Source of the DNA: an uncultured candidate division WWE3 bacterium
GTDB lineage: Bacteria > Patescibacteriota > WWE3 > UBA101185 > UBA10185
DNA length: 64,000 nt
NCBI GenBank assembly: GCA_938004185.1
Contig: CALKWN010000065.1
Span: 496,001-560,000, forward strand
Reading direction: 5' to 3'
In this document: positions 1 through 8,604 of the stretch, piece by piece
Layout: every line of letters starts with the position of its first letter
How positions within the stretch are numbered: position 1 is the stretch's first letter
The notes under the pieces: model-generated
The model's database searches: none
Told to the model about the DNA's origin: nothing
Seen by the model: the letters and a program-made list of their open reading frames with translations, nothing else
Program-made: the position numbers and the translations under genes

Positions 1-857
1 GTGGGCTCTATTAATAAATCTAAAGGCGGTTCTACCCATATTTTATTGGGGGGAGCTGATAAAAAACCTGCGGGCGATACCGAAGCAATAGTAGATGTAG
101 AACCTTCAGGAATCACAACAGGAGCTTTCTGTGGCTCGTAGTGAGACGTAAGAACTTCGAACTCCGGAACTTCTTCAATCTCTGACGATGCCAGCCCTTC
201 GTCCGTCTGCAAATTACCCTGAACCGTTCCACCATCTTCCTCAATGTCATACTCACTTTCACCTACCTCCTCAAACATGTCATCTTCGGATTTCTTGAAA
301 GGCCATTTGTCTTTTAATAAATTTTTAACTGCTTCTTGTTTGTCCTGCAAAAATCCCAAAACCTGATCAAGCGAAACATCGAACAGCAGTATAAAAGACA
401 ACAATAGCATTAATAGTAAAACCACAACCGCTCCGTATATACTTAAACCGCTGATAAGAACTCCGCTAATTTTATAACCTAAAATTCCGCCCCCGGAACC
501 CCTTTCAGCCATGTACTGCGCCTCGGATTCATCTATAAATACGTGAAATAGAGCCGAAAAACTTAACAATGCCACAAGTAGTCCTACCGCTATTCTGGTG
601 TCTTTAAACCTCGCTTTCAGTTTTTGGATAAACAAAGACCCGGATAGTAAAAGTAAAAACGGAAATATAATAGAAGGGACGCCGAACAAACCGGACATAA
701 AACCCTTTATCTTGGCATTTACTGTGTAAGATGGGAAAAAGTAAGCTATAAGGCTCAATAAACCCGCTGTTACAAGCAAAAGTGCTATAACGGATCTGAC
801 AGTTTCCGGTTTAACGTTGAAGTTAAGCCTAAATTTTCTTCTTCTACCTCTAGGCAT
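1..857 (-). CDS. ftsK: FtsK/SpoIIIE DNA translocase, N-terminal part (cut by window edge)
   Basis: The reading frame starts with ATG at 857 and runs off the window at base 1, giving about 285 residues. A basic N-terminus (MPRGRRRK) is followed by several hydrophobic membrane segments, then an acidic linker, and the frame ends near WVEPPLDLL, which resembles the conserved PPLDLL stretch that precedes the motor domain in FtsK proteins. FtsK anchors at the septum and pumps chromosome ends apart at division. The ATPase motor lies outside the window, so the call rests on membrane topology, linker and that motif. A TATAAT lies 7 nt before the start codon and there is no Shine-Dalgarno. Confidence 0.8.
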   Translation of the reverse strand, partial: MPRGRRRKFRLNFNVKPETVRSVIALLLVTAGLLSLIAYFFPSYTVNAKIKGFMSGLFGVPSIIFPFLLLLSGSLFIQKLKARFKDTRIAVGLLVALLSFSALFHVFIDESEAQYMAERGSGGGILGYKISGVLISGLSIYGAVVVLLLMLLLSFILLFDVSLDQVLGFLQDKQEAVKNLLKDKWPFKKSEDDMFEEVGESEYDIEEDGGTVQGNLQTDEGLASSEIEEVPEFEVLTSHYEPQKAPVVIPEGSTSTIASVSPAGFLSAPPNKIWVEPPLDLLIEP

Positions 858-864
858 TGGCTCA

Positions 865-870
865 ATTATA
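865..870 (-). promoter_or_regulatory. -10 box of ftsK, near-leaderless
   Basis: A perfect TATAAT on the minus strand ends 7 nt before the ATG at 857. With usual -10 to +1 spacing, transcription would begin one base before the start codon. Confidence 0.5.
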
Positions 871-922
871 TCATTACGGCAGCCGCTTTTATCTAGCTTT
901 TATCTACGAAATCCGGTATCCA

Positions 923-2647
923 TTATAAATTTAAGGCATGGACAATAACAAGCGGAGAGCTGCGGGTTTCCTTGTACAAAAAATCCTGTATTTCATTTTC
1001 CAGTTTTTTCTTTTTAACCGGCCACTCTATAGGCTTAGTAGATAACTTCTCGATGGATTTAGTAACAAATTTTCGCGACTTATCCATTAATTCTTGTGAG
1101 GCTTTAACGTAAATAAACCCACGGGTTACAACTTCAACATTATCCTTAAGAATATTCCCATCTTTTGTAGGTATTACTACTACAAACACACCATCCGTAG
1201 AAAGCTGATCCCTATCTTTTATAACTACCGGGTTGATTGTACTTCCGGTTCCTGCAGTATCGATATAAACAGGTGAGGTTTGGATTCTCCCGGACTTCTT
1301 TGCTCTTCCGGAAGAAAAATCAACTATGTCCCCTTCCAAACACTCAAAAACCCTGTCACTCGAAACACCCAAATCTTTTAGCATGTTTGTGTAGGCTCTC
1401 ATTCTAGTAATAGTCCCGCCTATAGGTATGAAAAATTTAGGTTTTACCACCGAAGCAATAGTCACCAAATCGCCTCTGGTACCATGTCCCGATACATGTA
1501 AATTTTCCTGTATTCTGCTGTAAACAACTTCTGCGCCGAACAAGGTAAATGCCGACATTACGCGCTCAACGGCTATATCCACTCCGGGCGGATTCGGATC
1601 TGCAGAAAACACGACAATAGGATTTTTTTCCAAAACAATATCCCTGTGCTCTCCTCTGCTCAGTCTTCCTAATGAAGAGCCCGGCTGACCATAACAACCG
1701 GCAATTATATAAACCAGGTCGCCTTGAGGATGTTTACCGGCCTCTCTTTCGTCAACAAATAAATCATCGGCAAATTTAATTAGCCCTAATCCTCTTGCAA
1801 CTTTTACACTTTGCTCAATCGAACGACCGCTTAAAACAACTTTTCTTCCGTGCTTCAACGCAGCTTCCATTATTTGGTGCATTCTCGAAAGATTTGAAGA
1901 GATTGTAGTGATAAACATTTGTCTGCCGACATTATTTTCAAAAAGATCGGCGAACGTGTTTGCAAGAATGCTCTCACTTTTTGAATAACCTTCGGTTAGA
2001 ACGTTCAAACAATCCGACAATAAACATAAAACACCCTTTTTTCCGTATTCGGCTATGGTGTTAAGATCGATGGGTTTGTCCAATACCGGTGTCCAGTCTA
2101 TTCTGTAGTCAGCCATGTGCAAAACGGTTCCTTCGGGCGTTTCTATAGCAAGTCCCATTGAATTCGGTACGGAATGATTTACACCAAAAGCGGTTACTTT
2201 AAATACCCCCGCCTGAACAGTTCCGGAACCTGGTTCCAATAAGGTAATTCTCGCCTTATCGGCTAAATGCTTAAAACCCTTGTCACTAAGCCTTTCCCGT
2301 ATAAACCCTTGAACAAGTTTTCCGGTGTAAATCTGAACGTCCAGCTCATTCAACAAATAAGGTACGGCACCGAAGTGGTCCTCATGTCCGTGTGTAACAA
2401 TTAATGCCCTTACCTTGTGCGAATTTTCCAAAACATAACTAAAATCGGGAATTACAACATCAACACCGTACAAATCGCTGTCGGGAAATCCCACACCGCA
2501 ATCCACTAAAATAATATCATCACCGTACTCGTAAACCGTAAGATTTTTTGTAACGGATTCGGTACCACTTAAAGTAATTATTTTCAGCTTATCTTTCTTC
2601 TCTCCTTTTTCTTCCTTTGAAATTGTATCTACATACTGTTGATCCAT
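923..2647 (-). CDS. rnj: Ribonuclease J
   Basis: 574 aa, the usual size for RNase J, a metallo-beta-lactamase/beta-CASP nuclease that works as 5'-3' exonuclease and endonuclease in mRNA decay and rRNA maturation. The metal-binding motif HGHEDH is at residues 86-91, and the C-terminal half continues with beta-CASP-type segments (SGHGTRGD, near PKFFIPIGG) and a C-terminal domain. It follows the uracil-DNA glycosylase gene after 9 nt, so they are probably cotranscribed. The window also has RNase Y and PNPase, so this organism has a Gram-positive-like decay set. No clear Shine-Dalgarno precedes the ATG. Confidence 0.95.
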   Translation of the reverse strand: MDQQYVDTISKEEKGEKKDKLKIITLSGTESVTKNLTVYEYGDDIILVDCGVGFPDSDLYGVDVVIPDFSYVLENSHKVRALIVTHGHEDHFGAVPYLLNELDVQIYTGKLVQGFIRERLSDKGFKHLADKARITLLEPGSGTVQAGVFKVTAFGVNHSVPNSMGLAIETPEGTVLHMADYRIDWTPVLDKPIDLNTIAEYGKKGVLCLLSDCLNVLTEGYSKSESILANTFADLFENNVGRQMFITTISSNLSRMHQIMEAALKHGRKVVLSGRSIEQSVKVARGLGLIKFADDLFVDEREAGKHPQGDLVYIIAGCYGQPGSSLGRLSRGEHRDIVLEKNPIVVFSADPNPPGVDIAVERVMSAFTLFGAEVVYSRIQENLHVSGHGTRGDLVTIASVVKPKFFIPIGGTITRMRAYTNMLKDLGVSSDRVFECLEGDIVDFSSGRAKKSGRIQTSPVYIDTAGTGSTINPVVIKDRDQLSTDGVFVVVIPTKDGNILKDNVEVVTRGFIYVKASQELMDKSRKFVTKSIEKLSTKPIEWPVKKKKLENEIQDFLYKETRSSPLVIVHALNL

Positions 2648-2656
2648 ATATAAAGT

Positions 2657-3286
2657 TTACAAACCCAAACCAAGTTGTCCATCTTCAATTTCAGAAACAT
2701 CTTGCTCAGGCATGTCATTCTTTCCTTTTTTAATTAAATCCAATACTTGGGGAATCCTTTTAAAATCATCCTTAAATCCCCGCATCATTTCAGGATTCCT
2801 CAATGCTGCCGCGGGGTGGTATACGGGATAGATATTGTAGTTTTTTGTTCTAAATAAATTCCCTCTATCCGATGTTATCTTTCCTTCAGGATAAAAATAA
2901 TTTAAGGCAAAACGACCTAAAGTAACGATCAAAACCGGTGAGATAATTTTCAGCTGATATTCCAAAAATTTTTCACACACACTTATCTCATCAGGTAGGG
3001 GGTCTCTATTGTCGGGTGGCCTGTGTTTTATGATATTGCCTATCCAGACATCCTTTCTTGAAAAACCGATTTCTTTCAAAGATTCGTCCAAAAGCTTTCC
3101 GGCTCTGCCGACAAAAGGCAGCCCTGTTTCATCTTCGGTTCTACCGGGAGCTTCGCCTATAAAAACAAGTTCGGCGTCAATATTTCCGTCACCGGGAACC
3201 GCATTTAAAGCTCCATCACGTAGTCTGCACTTTCTGCAAGCCCTTACCGAGCCCGCAATTTTATCCATCATTTCTTTTTTGGTCAT
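2657..3286 (-). CDS. Family 4-type uracil-DNA glycosylase with altered Fe-S ligand
   Basis: 209 aa. Motif GEAPGRTED (44-52) is the active-site/uracil-pocket region and HPAAALR (157-163) the DNA-contact motif of family 4 uracil-DNA glycosylases, which excise uracil from DNA. The family usually holds a 4Fe-4S cluster with four Cys. Here Cys17 and Cys20 (CRKC) and Cys104 (EISVC) are present, but the Cys normally in the KCRPP motif is His88 (KHRPPDNRDP). The cluster may be ligated by His or be absent. The gene lies 1 nt downstream of the Lon-like gene and just upstream of rnj, likely one operon. Confidence 0.88.
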   Translation of the reverse strand: MTKKEMMDKIAGSVRACRKCRLRDGALNAVPGDGNIDAELVFIGEAPGRTEDETGLPFVGRAGKLLDESLKEIGFSRKDVWIGNIIKHRPPDNRDPLPDEISVCEKFLEYQLKIISPVLIVTLGRFALNYFYPEGKITSDRGNLFRTKNYNIYPVYHPAAALRNPEMMRGFKDDFKRIPQVLDLIKKGKNDMPEQDVSEIEDGQLGLGL

Positions 3287-3287
3287 A

Positions 3288-4361
3288 TTATTTTGGGAGA
3301 TAGTGTTTCAAATTCTCGGCATTTATATAAATCTTCTCCGCTTTTCCTTCAACAATTTCTCTTGCAGCCTTCCTGCATATGGCTTCCAGCGTTCTTGTAA
3401 GACTTCGGATACCTGAATCATAACCGAAAGGTCTGATTATTCCCGGCCACAAATTGGGATCGATTACCAGCTCGTCGTCTTTTAATCCGGAGTTTTTAAT
3501 AACTTTAGGAAAAACGTAATCACGAGCAATTACCATTTTTTCGGTGTCAGAGTAAGAAGGCATTTTTATTATTTCCATCCTGTCCAACAAAGCTGTAGAC
3601 AAAGGTCCTAAGTTGTTAGCCGAACAAATAAACATCACATCCGACAAATCCACCGGATAGTCAATATAATGGTCACGAAAAGCTACATTTTGACTAGGAT
3701 CCAGTATTTCAAGTAAAACCGCCATGATATCGGATTGCAACCCCTTTTCGCCACTTGCTTTTTCAATCTCATCCAAAAGAATTACAGGATTTTTAACTCC
3801 TGCTGAAATAAGAGCTTTCACGATCAATCCGGGCTCGGATTCCGGAAAAGCTTTACTTCTCCCCCTTAACTCAAGGGTAGAGCCTATGCCTCCCATTGCG
3901 ATACGTACAAACTTCCTCTTAAGAGATTCGGCAACGGAAAATGCGAGAGTTGTTTTACCCACACCCTGAAGACCTACAAGCAAAAGTATCGGTGCCCTTG
4001 ACAATGCGTCTTTCTGCCTTTGCTTCAAAAGGATCAAACTCGACATGTACTCGAGAATCCTTTCCTTCACATACTCCATTCCGTAGTGATGAGAATCCAA
4101 CGTATCCTTTGTTACTGCTAAATCCAAGCGATCTTCTGTTTTTCGAACCCAGGGAATAGAAGTAACAATCTCTATGTATCTAGCCAAAGTGTCGTACTCA
4201 GTTGCATAGTGTCCGAGACGGGCCATTCTATCGAGCCTTTGAATCATCTGGCGCAAACGGTTTGCCAAATCCTCAGGAATACCCTCGGTATTATTTACCT
4301 TGTCGGTCAGAGTTTTAAGCTCTTCAAATAAAAAATCTTGTTTTTCTGTTACATCAGTCAT
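3288..4361 (-). CDS. Lon-type AAA+ ATPase lacking the protease domain
   Basis: 357 aa. Residues 1-70 match the helical segment before the Lon ATPase, 70-115 the IPW...HYGMEYVKERILEY linker typical of Lon, then Walker A GLQGVGKT (130-137), Walker B VILLDEIEK (193-201), sensor-1 FICSANN, Arg finger in LLDRME (R261) and sensor-2 GYDSGIRSLTR. The chain stops after the AAA+ lid at LKHYLPK, so the Ser-Lys protease domain and the substrate-binding N-domain (together about half of a normal ~780-aa Lon) are absent. The 3' neighbour is an intact unrelated gene, so this is not a simple frameshift. Function may be unfoldase or chaperone-like; that part is inference. Its start overlaps the zinc-ribbon gene by 8 nt. 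Confidence 0.88.
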   Translation of the reverse strand: MTDVTEKQDFLFEELKTLTDKVNNTEGIPEDLANRLRQMIQRLDRMARLGHYATEYDTLARYIEIVTSIPWVRKTEDRLDLAVTKDTLDSHHYGMEYVKERILEYMSSLILLKQRQKDALSRAPILLLVGLQGVGKTTLAFSVAESLKRKFVRIAMGGIGSTLELRGRSKAFPESEPGLIVKALISAGVKNPVILLDEIEKASGEKGLQSDIMAVLLEILDPSQNVAFRDHYIDYPVDLSDVMFICSANNLGPLSTALLDRMEIIKMPSYSDTEKMVIARDYVFPKVIKNSGLKDDELVIDPNLWPGIIRPFGYDSGIRSLTRTLEAICRKAAREIVEGKAEKIYINAENLKHYLPK

Positions 4362-5265
4362 ATTTTACAAATCCGTAATAACTTCCCGAACCCATATAGT
4401 TTAATATTAAACTCTTAAAGGTCTCGGGCATGCTTTCAATATCAAGTCCGTTAACATATCCTACACCATTGTCGGTCAGCACGAAAATCTCGGATCTAAC
4501 GCGTTCCGGAATTTTATTCTTAACATTCATGTAATATGAATTTAAAGTTAATCCTTTTTTCAAACCCTTACTTATTTGAATAATTTCCTTCAACAATGGT
4601 TCGCTGTTAGACACGACAACAGTATTACCATTATTTTCACTTTTGTAGTCTCCGAAAATATATTTATCGTGATAGTCGTCCCCGATATTTTCGAAAGCAA
4701 AAAATACCATGGCCGTCCTATTTACACCTTCTTCTTCGATCGCCGGCTCTAATACAATTAAATAGGGGGGACGGTTTGAGTTCTTAAGAAAATCCAAAGT
4801 CATTGTGTTTTCAATGCCTAAAAACTCCAGCGCATCCAAAAAATCGGAAGGGGAGTAAAACACGGCTGCAAAATCTACGCTAAAAGGTATAAGGCTCTCC
4901 GCACGATCTTTATTCTCCTGAACCGGCGTATTTTCAACATTGTCAGATATATTTTCGGCCGGCTTTTTTATCGCATCAGGAAAAACCATCTCAACAGCAG
5001 TGACACCCTCATCAACAATAGTTCTGGTGAAATAAGAAGAGGAAAATATTGATGCAGCTAATAATAGAAACAAGCCTACACCAATAAAAAGTCCCTTAAC
5101 CGAAAGTATACTTTCTTTACCAATGTCCGTAGGTTTAGTAGCAGGAACATAGTATTTCTTACTATCTATGTTACCGGCACTTCCCAACGGTGCTCCGCAC
5201 TGAGAGCAAAAGTACTTATCGGCTTTAGTCAAATTCTTTCCACACTGGGGGCAGTTTCTCACCAT
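4354..5265 (-). CDS. Zinc-ribbon membrane protein of unknown function
   Basis: 303 aa. An N-terminal zinc ribbon (Cys5-x2-Cys8 and Cys20-x2-Cys23) faces the cytoplasm, followed by one membrane helix at about 58-77 and a ~220-residue extracytoplasmic domain that I do not recognise. This layout (zinc_ribbon_2, one helix, outer domain) is common among small-genome Gram-positive-type bacteria. The 3' end overlaps the Lon-like ATPase start by 8 nt, so translational coupling is likely and a functional link to that ATPase is possible. Gene function is unknown. Confidence 0.75.
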   Translation of the reverse strand: MVRNCPQCGKNLTKADKYFCSQCGAPLGSAGNIDSKKYYVPATKPTDIGKESILSVKGLFIGVGLFLLLAASIFSSSYFTRTIVDEGVTAVEMVFPDAIKKPAENISDNVENTPVQENKDRAESLIPFSVDFAAVFYSPSDFLDALEFLGIENTMTLDFLKNSNRPPYLIVLEPAIEEEGVNRTAMVFFAFENIGDDYHDKYIFGDYKSENNGNTVVVSNSEPLLKEIIQISKGLKKGLTLNSYYMNVKNKIPERVRSEIFVLTDNGVGYVNGLDIESMPETFKSLILNYMGSGSYYGFVKYD

Positions 5266-5300
5266 TACTTAGATTATATCAGCTTGTGTCTCAAATATTA

Positions 5301-7421
5301 TCAATTATCCCGATCTTGTGTCTTTGTTTCCAAAGCTTTTCTCGAAAGACTGATCTTTCCTTCAGGACCCAAACCGATAATTTTCACCTGTACTTTGTCT
5401 CCGGGTTTAAACCAATCATCAACTTTCTTAACGTAAGAGTTCGTTATTTCGCTGACGTGGAGTAGTCCTACCCTACCCGGCAGTATTTCGACTAACGCAC
5501 CAAAATCCAACAAATCTTTAACTGTTCCGTCAAAAATTTCTCCGGTTCTGAGTTCTCTTGTTAAGCCGTCTACTATCTTTGCAGCTTTTTGAACATTCTC
5601 CATATTTATTGCAGAAATTATTACCGTACCATCTTCTTCTATGAATATTTCGGAGTCGGTCGTTTCCTGGATTTCTTTTATGGTTTTACCGCCACTACCG
5701 ATTACAACACCTATTTTGTCGGGATTAATTTTAACCATGGTTGTTTTGGGAGCATATTGCGACACCGAACCTTTAGGCTCCTTCAAAGTTTTCTCCATTT
5801 CATCAAGAACCTTCATTCTTCCTTCTCTCGACTGGGATATGATGTCTTTCAGAATTTCCACGGGAATTCCCTTCACTTTCATATCAGCCTGAATAGCTGT
5901 AACACCGTTTCTCGAACCGGTCATCTTGAAATCCAAAAATCCGTAAGCATCCTCGAGATAAGCAAGATCGGTCATTATCTTGTAATTGCTAAAATCATCA
6001 TTTGTGATTATTCCTACACCTACTCCGGCAACCATCTCTTTTATAGGAACACCTGCGTCCATTAAAGCCAATGTCGAACCGCAAGTAGCAGCCATAGACG
6101 AAGATCCGCTCGAAGACAAAATCTCCGATACTAGCAAAATTGTGTAAGGAAAATCAGTTTGACTGGGTATAACTGCCTTTAAAGCTTTTTCGGCAAGCAT
6201 TCCGTGACCGATTTCTCTTGACTTAGGAGCCCCGATCCTTCCGGTTTCTCCTGTTGAGAAAGGAGGGAAGTTGTAGTAATGAATAAATCTCTTGTTAAAC
6301 TCTCCGTACATATTCTGAACCAAAAGTTCCATGGAGGGAGAACCTAAAGTACAAACGGTTAGTGCTTGTGTCACGCCTCTTGTAAACACAGCCGAGCCAT
6401 GAGTTCTGGGCAACAAGCTAACTTTTGAACTTATATCTCTAATATCCTTTATGCCTCTTCCGTCAGGTCTTTTACCTTCTTCTAAAATCAAATGCTGAAT
6501 TGATTTCTTCTCCAACTCTTCGAGAGCCATGACCATATCAATTTTTTTATACTTACCTTCGAGTTCTGTAAAAACCTTATCCTGCATTTCTTCTCGTTTT
6601 TCCTTAAGCTCTGTCTTGTCAAACTCCATTCTGATAATTTTTTCAATTGTTTCTTTTGCTATAGCTGAAACGTCAGCCACCAACTCGCTACTTAAAGATT
6701 TTTTCTCATAATCGTAAGCAAAGTTGTCGGGATTTAACTCTGAAGAAAATTCTTTTACTAGTTTAAGTAAAGATTCAGCGTTATCTCTTGCAAAATATAT
6801 AGCTCCGAGTATTTCGTCCTCGGGTAAGACATCTGCTTCCGCTTCAACCGCTAAAAACTTTCTCTCATCTCCAACAAAAGAAACCATCATGTTTAATTTT
6901 GATTCGTTGGCAACAACCGTGCTACTGGGGTTTATTACATAATTTCCGTTGACCTTACCTACTCTTGCGCTAACCATAGGCCCGTCCCAGGGAATTTCAC
7001 TTGCGGATAGAGCTGCTGAAACAGCAACCATTGCGGTAAATTCCGGATCGGCATCAGGATCTAAAGATAGAATAGTAACAACAACCTGTACTTCGTCCAT
7101 GTAATCTTTTGGAAACAACGGTCTTATAGCGTGATCTATCAAACGTTTGCTTATAACAGCATCGTCTGTGGCTCTTCCGTCTCTTTTAACAAAACGGGAA
7201 GACTTTATGGTTCCGCTTGCATACAATTTTTCCTCATAATTTACCGTGAGAGGAAAAAAATCTATATCGGGCATAGGGGCGCTGTGAACAACTGTTGCCA
7301 GAATTACGGTGTCCCCATACGAAACTTTTACTGCCATATCTGCCTGAACGGCTAACTCCCCTGTTTCAATAACAAGGTTCCTTCCTGCGAAGTTAATTTC
7401 TTTTTTAATAACTTTATTCAT
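5301..7421 (-). CDS. pnp: Polyribonucleotide nucleotidyltransferase (PNPase)
   Basis: 706 aa, normal length. Two RNase PH-like domains, including GKRPDGRGIKDIR at the start of the second and the FPPFSTGETGRIG and SSGSSSMAATCGSTLALMDAG active-site regions, are followed by a KH domain (VVIGSGGKTIKEIQ) and a C-terminal S1 domain (FGALVEILPGRVGLLHVSEI). PNPase degrades RNA 3'-5' phosphorolytically. It lies downstream of rpsO, the classical rpsO-pnp order, with a 138-nt spacer that holds only a weak 5-bp hairpin near 7526-7540. Confidence 0.97.
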   Translation of the reverse strand: MNKVIKKEINFAGRNLVIETGELAVQADMAVKVSYGDTVILATVVHSAPMPDIDFFPLTVNYEEKLYASGTIKSSRFVKRDGRATDDAVISKRLIDHAIRPLFPKDYMDEVQVVVTILSLDPDADPEFTAMVAVSAALSASEIPWDGPMVSARVGKVNGNYVINPSSTVVANESKLNMMVSFVGDERKFLAVEAEADVLPEDEILGAIYFARDNAESLLKLVKEFSSELNPDNFAYDYEKKSLSSELVADVSAIAKETIEKIIRMEFDKTELKEKREEMQDKVFTELEGKYKKIDMVMALEELEKKSIQHLILEEGKRPDGRGIKDIRDISSKVSLLPRTHGSAVFTRGVTQALTVCTLGSPSMELLVQNMYGEFNKRFIHYYNFPPFSTGETGRIGAPKSREIGHGMLAEKALKAVIPSQTDFPYTILLVSEILSSSGSSSMAATCGSTLALMDAGVPIKEMVAGVGVGIITNDDFSNYKIMTDLAYLEDAYGFLDFKMTGSRNGVTAIQADMKVKGIPVEILKDIISQSREGRMKVLDEMEKTLKEPKGSVSQYAPKTTMVKINPDKIGVVIGSGGKTIKEIQETTDSEIFIEEDGTVIISAINMENVQKAAKIVDGLTRELRTGEIFDGTVKDLLDFGALVEILPGRVGLLHVSEITNSYVKKVDDWFKPGDKVQVKIIGLGPEGKISLSRKALETKTQDRDN

Positions 7422-7559
7422 TTTTATCTAAGCCGGGATGTTTATCTGGGGATTAAGACTTAAAATATTACGCACAACAAATGTGCCCAATACATTAACT
7501 CCTAATCCTGAAAAACAATCCGGACTTCGGAACTTTAATACACAAGTTACGGCAAATAA

Positions 7560-7829
7560 TTACTTTGAAAGCTCAAGTTTTTCGGAAGCAGTAGTAAATC
7601 TTTCTTCATCCTTCTTTTTAAGGTAAGAAAGAAGTCTTCTTCTTTTGTTGACCATCTGCAACAACCCTCTTCTGGAGTGATTATCCTTTTTGTGGCTTTT
7701 CAAATGATCGGATAACTTGGTTATCTTTTCGTTCAGCAGCGCAATCTGAACTTCGGGAGAACCAGTATCGGCATCGTGTAGCCTGTTGGTCTTAATTATT
7801 TGAGCTTTTTTGTCTTTATTTAGAGCCAT
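7560..7829 (-). CDS. rpsO: 30S ribosomal protein S15
   Basis: 89 aa, the standard S15 length. The start at MALNKDKK (ATG at 7829) is chosen over an upstream in-frame TTG because it gives the family N-terminus. The conserved [19 protein letters not shown] and [24 protein letters not shown] stretches are present. S15 is a primary binder of 16S rRNA in the small subunit. It precedes pnp as in many bacteria and follows the DHH-like gene. Confidence 0.96.
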   Translation of the reverse strand: MALNKDKKAQIIKTNRLHDADTGSPEVQIALLNEKITKLSDHLKSHKKDNHSRRGLLQMVNKRRRLLSYLKKKDEERFTTASEKLELSK

Positions 7830-7894
7830 AACCAATTAAGAATACTATCAAAAAGATGCTTTTTAATCAAGGTTTTTCTTTACTTTTTATTGAT

Positions 7895-8533
7895 TTAACG
7901 GGAAAATCCTGTCATCAAAGCCTTTGCCGTCTCGGTTCCTATTACAAGATCCCATTTCGGCGCCTTATTCAGCAATAAAAGCGATAATTTAGGCATAGAT
8001 GAATCGACAAAGTATAGACTTCCAAATCTTGAGTTGGCCGAGCTATTGTCAATATTAAATACCTTTGATTTTGCCATTTCTGCCTCTAGCTGAGATCTAA
8101 AATCCCCTAAATCAGCCATATCCTGCACTCCCAAAGTTATAAACAGGTCAAAATCCGGACCGGTGACCTTTGCTTTTACTTTGCTCAGATCAAAATCTCT
8201 TTCTACCGGGTTCAAATAGAAAAATAAAACGTCATTTTCAGTAGTATAGTTAACTTTTGTAGCTTCAGTACCCGAGTAATCTATTGAAACAACAAGGCTT
8301 CTGTCTCCAATAGAATTGTTCACCTTAACACCCTCCGTGAGTCCGGCAAAGTCCTCCGGAACGTTGTCAGGATAGAGAATAGTCACTTCCTTGCCTCTTT
8401 CGGACAGCATTTTATATATACCCAGAGCACCGGCAAACGAATCTATTCCGTCCGAAACAGAAGGAACAATAGCCACTTTTCTGGCATTAAAAATTATGTC
8501 TTTAATTTTAGTTTCTAAATCGAATTCGGCCAT
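7895..8533 (-). CDS. Degenerate DHH-fold protein (NrnA N-domain-like)
   Basis: 212 aa. Position between infB and rpsO is where bacterial clusters often carry a DHH nanoRNase/pAp phosphatase (NrnA), and the chain fits only the N-terminal DHH domain: SVSDGIDSFAGALGIYKML (25-43) in place of the PDGDAxGS motif, and NIDNSSANSRFG (160-171) in place of NIDHHxxNxxFG. The defining DHH histidines are thus lost (Asn-Ser), other metal ligands are altered, and the DHHA1 substrate domain is missing. Nuclease activity is unlikely; a structural or regulatory role is inference. No rbfA or truB lies nearby. Confidence 0.6.
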   Translation of the reverse strand: MAEFDLETKIKDIIFNARKVAIVPSVSDGIDSFAGALGIYKMLSERGKEVTILYPDNVPEDFAGLTEGVKVNNSIGDRSLVVSIDYSGTEATKVNYTTENDVLFFYLNPVERDFDLSKVKAKVTGPDFDLFITLGVQDMADLGDFRSQLEAEMAKSKVFNIDNSSANSRFGSLYFVDSSMPKLSLLLLNKAPKWDLVIGTETAKALMTGFSR

Positions 8534-8604
8534 AATTCAAGGAATTTTGTACGTGACAGGAGATTTTACAACAAACACCCTATATAGTCAAAGATTAGGG
8601 TATG

